From positions 1 to 20,089 of IMG/VR virus record IMGVR_UViG_3300043496_000079: a stretch of DNA of 20,089 bases; one strand, written 5' to 3'. Both the position numbers and the translations under genes were made by a program. Positions 7,118-14,371 of the stretch are shown here, one piece after another; positions within the stretch are counted from its first letter, which is position 1; each line of letters starts with the position of its first letter. Under the pieces are notes generated by a model that saw only the letters and a program-made list of their open reading frames with translations, had not been told where the DNA came from and made no database searches. The stretch comes from a virus.

Positions 7118-10100
7118 CTACGCAAACGCCGGGCGACGGCCTGCCTGTCGTGCGGCGACACGTGTCGCCGGGACGGTGCCGAGGAGGGCACGACCGACGG
7201 TCTCCCCGACCGCGGGGGCGAGAACCTCCAGCAAGTCGGCGATCCGGGCCAGCAGAGCTGTCTGCTCGTCTCTGTCCCCGGCGGCGGTGACGTGCTCGGT
7301 CCGGCCGGAGCCGTTGTAGCCCAGGGTGCCGGACGGCCAGTAGCCGCCCATGTCGTAGGAGCGGGGTCCGCCGGCGGACAGGTATCCGCCGTTCCGCATG
7401 GCGATGTGGATGTGGTTGCGGTGCGCTTCCATGAGGGCGTTGTTGAACGAGCCCTTGTTCCGGCCGCGGGTGTAGGCGTAATCCCGGTTTCGTGTGCGGT
7501 GGATGAGTTCCAGCGGGTTGCGGGTGCTGAGGTAGGTGGCAAGAGCGTCCTGGTTGAAGCCCATCCAGTCGACAGCCCGACCCGACCCGTGCCACTTCGG
7601 GTCGCCCGGCCGGTAGGCGTTACCGAATGCGCCGGAGATCGGCCCGGTGGATCGGATCATCGCGACGACACCGCGCCACACACCCGAGTCTCCGCGTTGC
7701 GCGCCCGGCGACGACGGCCATGCCCCGAACGCTCCGGAGCCGCCTCCGCCGCCCGAACCGAACAGGCCCTTGGCCTTGTTGACGACAGCGTCGATCAGGC
7801 CCTTACCCATGCCGACGAGCATCTTCGCGATGCCGCTGTCACCGAAGCGGCTGATCACGTCGTTGATGCCGCCGCCGAGTCCTCGGATGAACTTGGCGGG
7901 ATCCTTGAAGAAGTCGAGGATGCCGCCGACCAGGCCGCCGTCGGCGAACCCGTCAGCCGAGTTGATCGCGTGGAGCAGGGGCAGGTTCTTGCTGGTCTGC
8001 CGGGCGTTGACGATGAACTCCCCGGTGGCGACCTTCATCAGGTTGCCGCCGGGGCCTGCGGCCAGCATGTTGTCCTCGGCTGATTCGGGTCCGGGGATGC
8101 GGCCGCCGCCGGCGAAGCCGGGAATGAGCGGGGCGGTGGGTGCCTTGAAGACGGACGCGATCTTGTTGTAGCCGCCGATGAGCTTGTTGACGATGCCGAC
8201 GACGAAGACGATGGGCTTGCGGGCCAGCTCCTCCAGGCCCTTCCAGAATTTGCCGATGGCGGCGACGCCTGTCTTGAAGGCGTTGGGGATGGTGACGGTG
8301 ATCAGGGTCTTGATCGTGTTGAAGTAGGTTGCGACCTTGTCGACGACGGTTTTGATCGTGTCGCGGATACCGTTCCACACGATCTTGATCGCGTTCCAGA
8401 GGAATCGGTAGTAGGCCACCATGAAGTCGATAATCTTCTTGATGAACGGCCACGCGGTGTTGACGATCCAGTCCACGGTGGCCTTGATCGCGATCTTGAT
8501 GGCCTTCCACACGGCGTCGACGATCTTCCGGAAGGTTTCGTTCTTCTGGTAGGCCAGAACAACGATCGCGATCAGCGCCACGATGGCGGCGACCACGATA
8601 CCGATCGGGTTGGCGGTGAGAGCCGCATTCAGCAACCACTGTGCGGCGGTCATCGCCCCGGTGGCGACAGCGGCGGCGGCCTGCGCAACCTTCTGCGCAA
8701 TCAGCCCGGCAAGAGCCCTACCGCGAGCCAGGATGCCCGCGTTCTGTGCTCCTGTGTTGACGGCTATGGCGGTGGTCGCCCCGGCAACGGCGGCCGTCTC
8801 ACCCGCCCGGGCGACGGTGTTCGCGGTGATCGCCGCGGTCTGCTGCCGGGTGGCGAGGAGTTCGGCGACACGGAACACCGGGGACAGAGCCATGGCGACG
8901 TTGGCGCCGACCTGCGCAATCTTGTAGGCCACCAGGGCGCTGACCAGGATGGGCAGCGCCTTGGCAAGAAGGTCGGTGTGGTCGGCCAAGAACTTGAGGA
9001 CCGTCCCGGTGACCTTGAGGCCGTCGGCGAGGGTGTTACCGCCGTTGTCCTTCAGGTCCTTCAGGGCGGGGATCAGATTGTTTTTGATCGAGTCGCCGGC
9101 GGGTCCGATGTTGTCGCGGATTGAGGCGAGCGCTGGCCCGGCTTTCTCCTTCAGGTCGTTGAATGTGTCCTTGAGTGCGTTGCCCCAGTCGCGGATCGTG
9201 TCGGCGTCGATCGACGCTACGAAGTCCCCGAACTTCTTGGCGGCGTCGTCGAGGAACTTGATCACGGCCGGGCCGTTCTTGTCCCACAGATCCTTCAAGG
9301 TGGGCATCACCTTGGTGGTCATGACGGTGACGAGTCTGAGGAAGATAGGCAGCAGTGCTTGCCCGATCGACGCCTTCATGTTCTGGAACTGGGCGGACAG
9401 GATGCGCTGCTGGTTGGCCAGCCCGGCGGACGTGCGCGCAAAGTCGCCCTGAGCGTCCGAGGTTTGCTTAGTAATCAGAGAGTTGACGGCCAGGACCTTC
9501 TGCTGCGCCGTCAGGTTACCGGTCGCGCCGGAGACAATCTCCTTCAGCTTCCCCTGAGCGTTGATCAGCCCAGCCTGCGCCGACTGCGCCTCCCGGCTGT
9601 TCTTGCCGTGCTCCTTGACGGCCTCGTTGTACCGCTTCTGCGCAACGATCGCCTTGAGCTGAGCGGCCCGCACCTTGTCCTGATCGACCGACCCCTTAAG
9701 CAGGCCGAGTGACAGCGCCTCGGCCTTGACGTTGGTCTCGTTGAGCAGGACGCCGTACCGTTCGATCGGATCGAACTCGCCACGCAGAGCCGACCCGATC
9801 GCGGAGATTGCCTCGGTGGGAGTGGTGTTGGAGAACGACGCCATGTCGGTAGCGGTCTTGGTCAGGCCAGTCGAGAACTTGACCAGGTCCTTACCCGTCA
9901 GATTCGCGCCCTTGCCGAAGACGGCGAAGGTGGCGGCGGCGTCCAGCGCTTCCTGCTTTGACTGACCCAACGCGGTGGCGGCGGTGTCCGCGAACTTCTG
10001 AATGTCGGCGGCACCCTTACCGAAGATCACCGACACCTTGGAGGTGGTTTCATTCAGGTCGGACGCCGCGTCGATCGACTGGCGGATTCCGGTGACGAGT

Positions 10101-10300
10101 TTCTTACCGACGATCGCGGCACCGACAGCAACGGCCGCTCCGATCGCGGCGGTCATCCGCTTACCGAACTGGGAGCCCTGCCGTTCGGCTTCCTGGCCCA
10201 GGCCCTTCCCGGCCTGAGAGCGGACGTCGGCGGGCAGACCGCGGGCGTCGGCGACAAGCTTGACCCGGGCGGTGGCAAGAGTGTCGCCTTCGAGCGCCAT
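7118..10300 (-). CDS. Tape measure protein with C-terminal M15-like peptidase motif
   Basis: A 1060-residue protein, the longest in the window. The N-terminal 440 residues are helical and Ala/Lys-rich, with TMP-type sequences such as ASDLNETTSKVSVIFGKG (79-96) and FSNTTPTEAISAIGSALRGE (156-175). Hydrophobic helices lie at about 449-475, 525-560 and 564-584, as expected for the segment that enters the host membrane. A Gly-rich linker leads to a domain (about 886-970) with WHGSGRAVDW (H904, D911) and HRNHIHIA (H963, H965), matching the zinc site of M15-type peptidases; it probably cuts peptidoglycan during DNA entry. The length would fit a tail of roughly 150 nm or somewhat less at about 1.5 angstroms per residue. 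The ATG at 10300 has GAGGGGGTGAGGG just upstream and lies 3 bases after the T frame stop. Confidence 0.9.
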   Translation of the reverse strand: MALEGDTLATARVKLVADARGLPADVRSQAGKGLGQEAERQGSQFGKRMTAAIGAAVAVGAAIVGKKLVTGIRQSIDAASDLNETTSKVSVIFGKGAADIQKFADTAATALGQSKQEALDAAATFAVFGKGANLTGKDLVKFSTGLTKTATDMASFSNTTPTEAISAIGSALRGEFDPIERYGVLLNETNVKAEALSLGLLKGSVDQDKVRAAQLKAIVAQKRYNEAVKEHGKNSREAQSAQAGLINAQGKLKEIVSGATGNLTAQQKVLAVNSLITKQTSDAQGDFARTSAGLANQQRILSAQFQNMKASIGQALLPIFLRLVTVMTTKVMPTLKDLWDKNGPAVIKFLDDAAKKFGDFVASIDADTIRDWGNALKDTFNDLKEKAGPALASIRDNIGPAGDSIKNNLIPALKDLKDNGGNTLADGLKVTGTVLKFLADHTDLLAKALPILVSALVAYKIAQVGANVAMALSPVFRVAELLATRQQTAAITANTVARAGETAAVAGATTAIAVNTGAQNAGILARGRALAGLIAQKVAQAAAAVATGAMTAAQWLLNAALTANPIGIVVAAIVALIAIVVLAYQKNETFRKIVDAVWKAIKIAIKATVDWIVNTAWPFIKKIIDFMVAYYRFLWNAIKIVWNGIRDTIKTVVDKVATYFNTIKTLITVTIPNAFKTGVAAIGKFWKGLEELARKPIVFVVGIVNKLIGGYNKIASVFKAPTAPLIPGFAGGGRIPGPESAEDNMLAAGPGGNLMKVATGEFIVNARQTSKNLPLLHAINSADGFADGGLVGGILDFFKDPAKFIRGLGGGINDVISRFGDSGIAKMLVGMGKGLIDAVVNKAKGLFGSGGGGGSGAFGAWPSSPGAQRGDSGVWRGVVAMIRSTGPISGAFGNAYRPGDPKWHGSGRAVDWMGFNQDALATYLSTRNPLELIHRTRNRDYAYTRGRNKGSFNNALMEAHRNHIHIAMRNGGYLSAGGPRSYDMGGYWPSGTLGYNGSGRTEHVTAAGDRDEQTALLARIADLLEVLAPAVGETVGRALLGTVPATRVAARQAGRRPAFA

Positions 10301-10303
10301 CCC

Positions 10304-10580
10304 TCACCCCCTCAACCCAAGTGCCCTCTTGATCACGGAGCCGTCTGACACTACCTCTTCCGGTTCAGCCCACAGCCACTCGTCGAAATCGGCTCGGGCC
10401 TCCGCCATCGACGGGATCTCCACCTCGGACCCGGCTGCCCGGATCGAGCCGAATACCCCGATGATGGCGGCCATCTCCTTTTCGAGCGCGTCGAGTTGAA
10501 GGGCGTAGGACAGCCCACACAGTTGCGCAATGGTCAGCCTGCTGTGAGACCCATACGTGACGCCGTTGTCTCTCCCACGT
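10304..10580 (-). CDS. Tail assembly chaperone T extension, read in the -1 frame relative to G
   Basis: No normal start is evident, but the -1 frame relative to gene G is open from 10846 down to TGA at 10304-10306, just before the tape measure gene. Its last 90 or so residues look like real protein: HSRLTIAQLCGLSYALQLDA, then MAAIIGVFGSIRAAG and EARADFDEWLWAEPEE. G/C-rich third positions appear to move from the G frame to this frame at about 10560-10600. This is the classic place for the G-T fusion made by programmed -1 frameshifting, which recruits tail tube subunits to the tape measure. The exact slip site is unclear: the only canonical heptamer seen, C CCT TTC at 10795-10801, is far upstream. 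An ATG at 10472-10474 would give 56 residues but has AAGGAG directly abutting it. The right coordinate is approximate. Confidence 0.6.
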
Positions 10581-11109
10581 CGGTCTGGGACGTCCCGCGG
10601 GCCTCCTGAGCTTGAATCAGAAACTCCTTGATGTCCGCCCGGCCCCCGGGTACCAGCTCCAGGGCCCGCTGGACGTCCTGGCCCTGACTCTGGCCCCTCT
10701 TGCCACGCTGCCTGGCCCGCGCCGGCGAGGGCGAGGCGGCCTTCGATTTCGAGTTGGTGGTCGGCGGCCCAGCGGCAGAGGCGGACGGCGACTCGAAAGG
10801 GGTTCCGGAGACGGCCTCCACGATCTTCTCGCCCAGAAGGAGAAGATCAGGGAGTGTCTGCCGGTTGGCCTTCGCCGCCGACCAGAAGGTGTCCCAGTCG
10901 TCGTCGGCAACCAAACCCTTCAGATAGCGGGCGGTGGCCTGCATGGCTTTGTTCTCGTCGACGGTTTCAACGTCGGCGGCTTCGAGCATGAACCCGACAA
11001 GATCCAGGTCGGACGCCGACGGGTTGACCTTGATGACCAGGCCGAAGTAGTTGAAGGTGAGGTCCACTGGCTCCCGTGGGGTGCCGAGGTCGCCGATCGA
11101 TCGTGCCAT
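10534..11109 (-). CDS. Tail assembly chaperone G
   Basis: A 191-residue protein between the major tail protein and the tape measure genes, the conserved place of the gpG chaperone. Residues 1-95 form a folded domain (VDLTFNYFGLVIKVNPSASD, DWDTFWSAAKANRQTLPDLL). After VSGTPFESPSAS the sequence becomes a Ser/Pro/Lys-rich linker (105-140), followed by a short helix (RADIKEFLIQAQEARG). This architecture, folded head plus Ser/Pro-rich linker near the frameshift zone, is typical of actinophage G proteins. It should bind the tape measure and major tail protein during tail assembly and not be part of the virion. The ATG at 11109 lies 27 bases from the hairpin after the major tail gene, with AAGGAGG upstream (minus-strand text AAGGAGGCTGGATAG before ATG). 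Confidence 0.8.
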   Translation of the reverse strand: MARSIGDLGTPREPVDLTFNYFGLVIKVNPSASDLDLVGFMLEAADVETVDENKAMQATARYLKGLVADDDWDTFWSAAKANRQTLPDLLLLGEKIVEAVSGTPFESPSASAAGPPTTNSKSKAASPSPARARQRGKRGQSQGQDVQRALELVPGGRADIKEFLIQAQEARGTSQTDVGETTASRMGLTAG

Positions 11110-11135
11110 CTATCCAGCCTCCTTGGATGTGATGC

Positions 11136-11166
11136 GCCCGGCGCATCCCCGTGAGGTGCGCCGGGC
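11136..11166 (-). terminator. Perfect 10-bp hairpin after the major tail protein gene
   Basis: Bases 11136-11145 (gcccggcgca) are the exact reverse complement of 11157-11166, with an 11-base loop. It starts 20 bases after the major tail protein stop and ends 26 bases before the chaperone start. No T tract follows, so it may be a partial terminator or an mRNA 3'-end protector that lowers expression of the chaperone relative to the tail tube protein. Confidence 0.65.
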
Positions 11167-11186
11167 CTGGTGCTTCTAGGTCAGGA

Positions 11187-11777
11187 TCAGGTACCCAGCC
11201 GGGCGGTGCCAGCGGCGTACAGCTTGAACGGATTACCCGAGGTCGGAACCTCGAAATTGAACACGCAGGGAAGCACCGCGTAGGACGGGGCCTTCTTGAA
11301 CGAGGCCTTGATAGTGGTGCCGTTGATGCACTGGTAGGCGACCATCCGGACGGTGTGGTCCAGGGATTCCCATCCGATCATGGACCGCACCTCGAATCCC
11401 GGTGCCGGGGGGACGTACGAGGACGACAGGGTGACACCGGAGCCGGACACGGTGGCGATGGTGCCGCCGTTCAAGACCCGCTTGACCGCGTTCAGGTGGA
11501 AGGACGCCAGGTTGAAGCCGATGCTGCCGGACCGTTCGGTCGTGGACCAGCGAATCGGGTCGAAGAACTCGGCGACGGAAATCGGTTCGATCTTCGTCTC
11601 GTAGTTGAGTTCGGAGCCGTCTTCGGTGGCTCCGAGGGGAATCCAGGCGACGGGCCACACGTCCAGGTCGTACGTGGACGCCAGGGCGGCCATGGTGGGT
11701 TCGGTCGACGCCAGCGGGGCCCAGAACAGGTAGCCGGGGTCGGTGAGGATGAGTGGTGTTGCGGTGGTCAGCGACAT
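11187..11777 (-). CDS. Major tail protein (tail tube subunit)
   Basis: A 196-residue protein directly upstream of the tail assembly chaperone and tape measure genes, the conserved position of the tail tube subunit. It is predicted mainly beta, with strands such as NYETKIEPISVAEFFDP, GSIGFNLASFHLNAVKRVL, and FEVRSMIGWESLDHTVRMV, the alternating pattern of siphovirus tube proteins. The N-terminus (LFWAPLASTEPTMAALAS) resembles the start of many actinophage major tail proteins. It should assemble as stacked hexameric rings around the tape measure. The ATG at 11777 overlaps the previous stop as TGATG, and upstream there is only weak Shine-Dalgarno complementarity, so coupling probably matters. 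A perfect hairpin follows the gene, fitting a product needed in high amount. Confidence 0.8.
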   Translation of the reverse strand: MSLTTATPLILTDPGYLFWAPLASTEPTMAALASTYDLDVWPVAWIPLGATEDGSELNYETKIEPISVAEFFDPIRWSTTERSGSIGFNLASFHLNAVKRVLNGGTIATVSGSGVTLSSSYVPPAPGFEVRSMIGWESLDHTVRMVAYQCINGTTIKASFKKAPSYAVLPCVFNFEVPTSGNPFKLYAAGTARLGT

Positions 11778-12148
11778 CAGCCGTTACCGCCCTTCGCGTC
11801 GTCGGTGTCGGTCGTGTCGGTCGTCGCCGACCGGCGGGGCCGCTTGACGGGTGCGACCGCGGTCGCCTCCAGTTGCTCCTTCAGTGCGGCGTCTCGCCGG
11901 GCCTGGCGCTCCTCTTCCTCCGCAGCGGCCTTCTCCGCGTAGGTGCCCGTCGACACCACCACACCGAGCTTGTCCAGTGCCAGCCGCTCCACCGTCGACT
12001 TCGGTACCGGCTCGCCCTCGTTGAATGCGCGGGCACCGTCGAAGTGGATCGGGTTCGGCCCGCACTCCCAGGTGCCGTACTCCTCGGCCCGGGCCTTGCG
12101 CCGGGCGTCGACGTCCGGGTCGGTGATGATCTCGATGGGCTGTCCCAC
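11777..12148 (-). CDS. Uncharacterised charged protein upstream of the major tail gene
   Basis: A 123-residue protein of unknown function. The first 55 residues are compact and contain Trp/Cys/Pro (EEYGTWECGPNPIHFDG). Residues about 68-95 form a strongly charged helix, possibly a coiled coil (EKAAAEEEERQARRDAALKE), and the C-terminus is a basic then Thr/Asp-rich disordered tail. It starts with GTG at 12148, preceded by GAGGAGG about seven bases away, and ends overlapping the major tail start by one base. Its place between the gp10-like gene and the tail tube gene suggests a head-tail junction or tube-assembly role, but nothing in the sequence shows it. Confidence 0.7.
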   Translation of the reverse strand: MGQPIEIITDPDVDARRKARAEEYGTWECGPNPIHFDGARAFNEGEPVPKSTVERLALDKLGVVVSTGTYAEKAAAEEEERQARRDAALKEQLEATAVAPVKRPRRSATTDTTDTDDAKGGNG

Positions 12149-12168
12149 TTACTGCCTCCTCGGTTGGT

Positions 12169-12492
12169 TCATGATGCCGCTGCCCGCAGGGCGGGCACCA
12201 GGAACGGTCGGGCCGGCAGGTAGCGCGAGCCCTTCTCATGCCAGTACATGTAGAACTCCTGCTGTTCCCAGCTTGTGAGGGCCGCCCATTCTCCCTCGTC
12301 GAGAACGACTTCAGTATGAATGCCCGCCGCGCCGGCACCCGTGTTGTGGGGTGCGCGGGCCTTCGCCTGGAGAACCACCGGGTTAGACGCGTCCAGCAAC
12401 ATTCTCCGGGTGTCTCCGCCGGCGAGGAGGTGGTCGATGGCGTCCTCGTGGACGTCGACTGACACGAAACGTCCGACGGTGTCCCGAGCCAT
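12169..12492 (-). CDS. HK97 gp10-like head-tail joining / tail completion protein
   Basis: A 107-residue protein with features of the HK97 gp10 family: a central VVLQAKARAPHNTGAGAAGI stretch (helix followed by the turn where family members have the P-x-x-T-G pattern), and a C-terminal YMYWHEKGSRYLPARPFLVP segment ending in a helix, where ARPF followed by a helix is the best-known signature. The family acts at the neck, completing the tail or joining it to the head. The ATG at 12492 overlaps the stop of the upstream gene as TGATG with no clear Shine-Dalgarno sequence, so translation is probably coupled. It lies two genes before the major tail protein, as usual. Confidence 0.8.
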   Translation of the reverse strand: MARDTVGRFVSVDVHEDAIDHLLAGGDTRRMLLDASNPVVLQAKARAPHNTGAGAAGIHTEVVLDEGEWAALTSWEQQEFYMYWHEKGSRYLPARPFLVPALRAAAS

Positions 12493-12950
12493 CAGGAGGT
12501 TCCGTAGTTGAGGAAGCCGGCCATGCGTACCTGGTAGGTGAGGATCGAGACGGTTTCGTCGTCGGTGCGATGGTAGTCGCCTTGACCGCGGGCGATGCCG
12601 ATGACGAAGCCGCCGCCGGCCAGGGTGGGTTCGGTGCGGAGCAGGGTGCCGACTGCGTCGCCGATCTCGGCGGCGCGGATGTCGGTGTCTTCAACGGGTC
12701 CAGGCGGTCGTGCCACGACACGAATATAAACCGCGACCAGGACCTCTTCGGTGACGAGGACTCCGGGCTGTTCGGCGACGCTGTCGCGCTGTTCGAATCG
12801 AACGCCTCCGCCGTACACACATTCGGCCTCAACGTTGGAACCCGGGTAGGCGTATTCGACCTGCAAGCCTTCGAGAGGTTGTGCTGGTGCGGTGCGCGCC
12901 TGGAGCCGATCGAACAGGGCGGCCTTGGCGGTGTACGCGTACGTCGTCAT
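12492..12950 (-). CDS. Probable tail terminator protein
   Basis: A 152-residue protein. The order of elements fits the gpU-like tail terminator fold: an N-terminal helix (AKAALFDRLQARTA), a strand with a YP turn (VEYAYPGSN), paired strands with acidic residues (EECVLVAVYIRV-like stretch, seen as LVTEEVLVAVYIRVVAR), a long helix (AAEIGDAVGTLLRTEPTLAG) and a last strand pair (ETVSILTYQVRMAGFLNYG). Such proteins cap the finished tail tube before it joins the head. The ATG at 12950 overlaps the upstream 59-residue gene as ATGA. Position among neck genes supports the call, but the family is very divergent and the assignment is made from pattern only. Confidence 0.55.
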   Translation of the reverse strand: MTTYAYTAKAALFDRLQARTAPAQPLEGLQVEYAYPGSNVEAECVYGGGVRFEQRDSVAEQPGVLVTEEVLVAVYIRVVARPPGPVEDTDIRAAEIGDAVGTLLRTEPTLAGGGFVIGIARGQGDYHRTDDETVSILTYQVRMAGFLNYGTS

Positions 12951-13126
12951 CGGGCCTCCGTCGTCTCGGTCGGCGGGACACCCTTGAGTACGCCGTCCGC
13001 GTACGCCTGGTCCAGGCGTTCCCGGATGTCGGCGGTGGGTGTCTCCTTGCCAAAGTCGAGAGGTTCACCCGTCAGAAACGCGGTCAGCAAGCGGTGAACC
13101 CATTCGGGCGCTTCAGAGGTGGTCAC
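12947..13126 (-). CDS. Small neck-region protein of unknown function (59 aa, GTG start)
   Basis: A 59-residue protein read from GTG at 13126, preceded by CGGAGG six bases upstream. It overlaps the stop of the connector gene as GTGA and the start of the next gene as ATGA, so it is locked into the operon on both sides. The sequence begins MTTSEAPEWVHRLLTAFLTG, has one helix with a Trp-Val-His start, then RERLDQAYADGVLKGVPPTE. No membrane segment or motif is recognised. Small genes between connector and terminator sometimes encode neck proteins, but this one is shorter than known stoppers. Confidence 0.7.
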   Translation of the reverse strand: MTTSEAPEWVHRLLTAFLTGEPLDFGKETPTADIRERLDQAYADGVLKGVPPTETTEAR

Positions 13127-13965
13127 GCGAAGCCTCCGCGTTCGGCTTGGTAGCGCTCGTAGACCCCGTCGATTTCGGGGATGCCGACGCGCCGGGCAGA
13201 CGGAACGGAGAGACGATAGGTGCCGCCGTCGCCGACGGTGAAAGACAGAGCCCGCTGCGGGACGCCGGTGTCGCCCATGGACAGCCGGGACCGGAGCCGG
13301 AGCATGGCGGCTTCTCGCAGGTCCTCGGGTGGATAGTCCAGGCCGTGTTCGTATTCGACGATGATCACCGGATCGGGGGTGCCGGTCACCCAGGTGCCGC
13401 CGGTGATGACACCAGCCTCGGACACTCCGAGCCCGGTCAGAGACCGGGCAGCCCCGTTGATGGTGACGCCGCGAAGGGCTCGCACGTTGATGTGCGGCAA
13501 GGTCAGAGTGGCCCGGCCGGCGGGGACGCGTGCCCGGCCGAAGCGGGGAACGAATGCCTGCCCGCAGATCTCCTCGCACTCCTGCTCGACAGAGATACGC
13601 CGGGCGGCGAGTGTCGCGGTCGGATACTTCACCGACGACAGGACCGGTGGCATGGCCCTGGCCTCGGCCAGTCCGAACAGGTAGCCGCCGACGATCTCGA
13701 TGAAGTCGCGGGCGGTGACAACGGCTCCGCTGATCGTGCCGGTCCAGTCCAAGGTGAGAACGTCTACGGTGGACTGGGCCGGCACGGTGACCTGATAGAC
13801 GCCTACTGGGGCGGGTCCGGTGGCTGAACCGGACGCGACTACGGTGCCGTCAAGTCGCTTGATCGAGTAGGTGACTGATCCGGATGCAGAGGTCGGGCTC
13901 TCGTCCACGTAGAAGGTGTGCGAGAGGATGACCTGTGCGGTGCGGAGCACCCGGACCAGGGTCAC
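13123..13965 (-). CDS. Head-tail connector protein with N-terminal Ig-like domain
   Basis: A 280-residue protein. Residues about 1-95 are predicted to be an Ig-like beta-sandwich (ASGSVTYSIKRLDGTVVASG, APVGVYQVTVPAQSTVDVLT). The rest matches the pattern of gp6-like head-tail connectors or adaptors: a helix-rich start (LFGLAEARAMPP, RRISVEQECEEICGQAFVPR), a strand region (ALRGVTINGAARSLTG), then IIVEYEHGLDYPPEDLREAA, a phrase typical of this family, followed by a long helix. Connectors form the ring under the portal to which stopper and tail attach. The start is GTG at 13965, directly after the upstream TAA, with GAGGAGAA in front. The Ig-like extension is shared by several actinophage connectors I know of and may face outward. 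Confidence 0.7.
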   Translation of the reverse strand: MTLVRVLRTAQVILSHTFYVDESPTSASGSVTYSIKRLDGTVVASGSATGPAPVGVYQVTVPAQSTVDVLTLDWTGTISGAVVTARDFIEIVGGYLFGLAEARAMPPVLSSVKYPTATLAARRISVEQECEEICGQAFVPRFGRARVPAGRATLTLPHINVRALRGVTINGAARSLTGLGVSEAGVITGGTWVTGTPDPVIIVEYEHGLDYPPEDLREAAMLRLRSRLSMGDTGVPQRALSFTVGDGGTYRLSVPSARRVGIPEIDGVYERYQAERGGFA

Positions 13966-14343
13966 TTACTTCTCCTCGACTGCCTTCGATCGGCTCGGCG
14001 CGGCCGTCCGGCCGCTCGGCTCGGCGCTGAGGCGGGACTGCCCGGCGTCGGCGCGCTTCGCCCCGGCAACCTTCTTGGCGGCCTCGTCGTCGCCCTCACG
14101 TGTCGGTGTATCCACGGAAAGGTCCTTCGGTACGTCCACGCCCGCGGCGGTCAGCGTCTTGGCCAGGCGTTGCCGGGAGTCGGGGTCCTGGCCTGCTGCC
14201 GGCACGTCGAAGTTGACCGCTTCGGCCTCGTCTGCCGGTTCGGGTTCGTCGACCGGGTAGTCGGTCTTGCCCGCGGCCCGGCGGGAGGCAACCTCCGGGG
14301 AGACCTCCTCGGCCTTGTCCTTGTCGTCCTTCGCTACTGCCAT
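13966..14343 (-). CDS. Acidic, probably disordered protein of unknown function
   Basis: A 125-residue protein made almost entirely of Ala, Asp, Glu, Lys, Pro and Ser, with no Trp or Cys and few hydrophobic residues. One short segment (SRQRLAKTLTAAGVDVPKDL, 56-75) could fold as a helix; the rest appears disordered, with a Lys/Arg-rich C-terminus. The ATG at 14343 has GGAGGAGAAA about eight bases upstream, and the stop abuts the connector start (TAAGTG), so the gene is expressed with the head genes. It could be a small head or neck component or an assembly factor; no homology is recognised. Confidence 0.65.
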   Translation of the reverse strand: MAVAKDDKDKAEEVSPEVASRRAAGKTDYPVDEPEPADEAEAVNFDVPAAGQDPDSRQRLAKTLTAAGVDVPKDLSVDTPTREGDDEAAKKVAGAKRADAGQSRLSAEPSGRTAAPSRSKAVEEK

Positions 14344-14371
14344 CGAGCTTTCTCCTCCAGGATTCGGGGTA

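Noticed and set aside
6694-7542. Upstream extension of the tail-hub frame
   Set aside because: The extension is Arg/Pro/Thr-rich and overlaps the Dit-like and tape measure genes; the start at 6693 has a good ribosome site and TAATG coupling.
12947-13579. Long minus-strand frame of 210 codons ending at 12947
   Set aside because: Only its last 59 codons, from GTG at 13126, are supported; the upstream part is an Arg/Pro/His-rich shadow of the connector gene.
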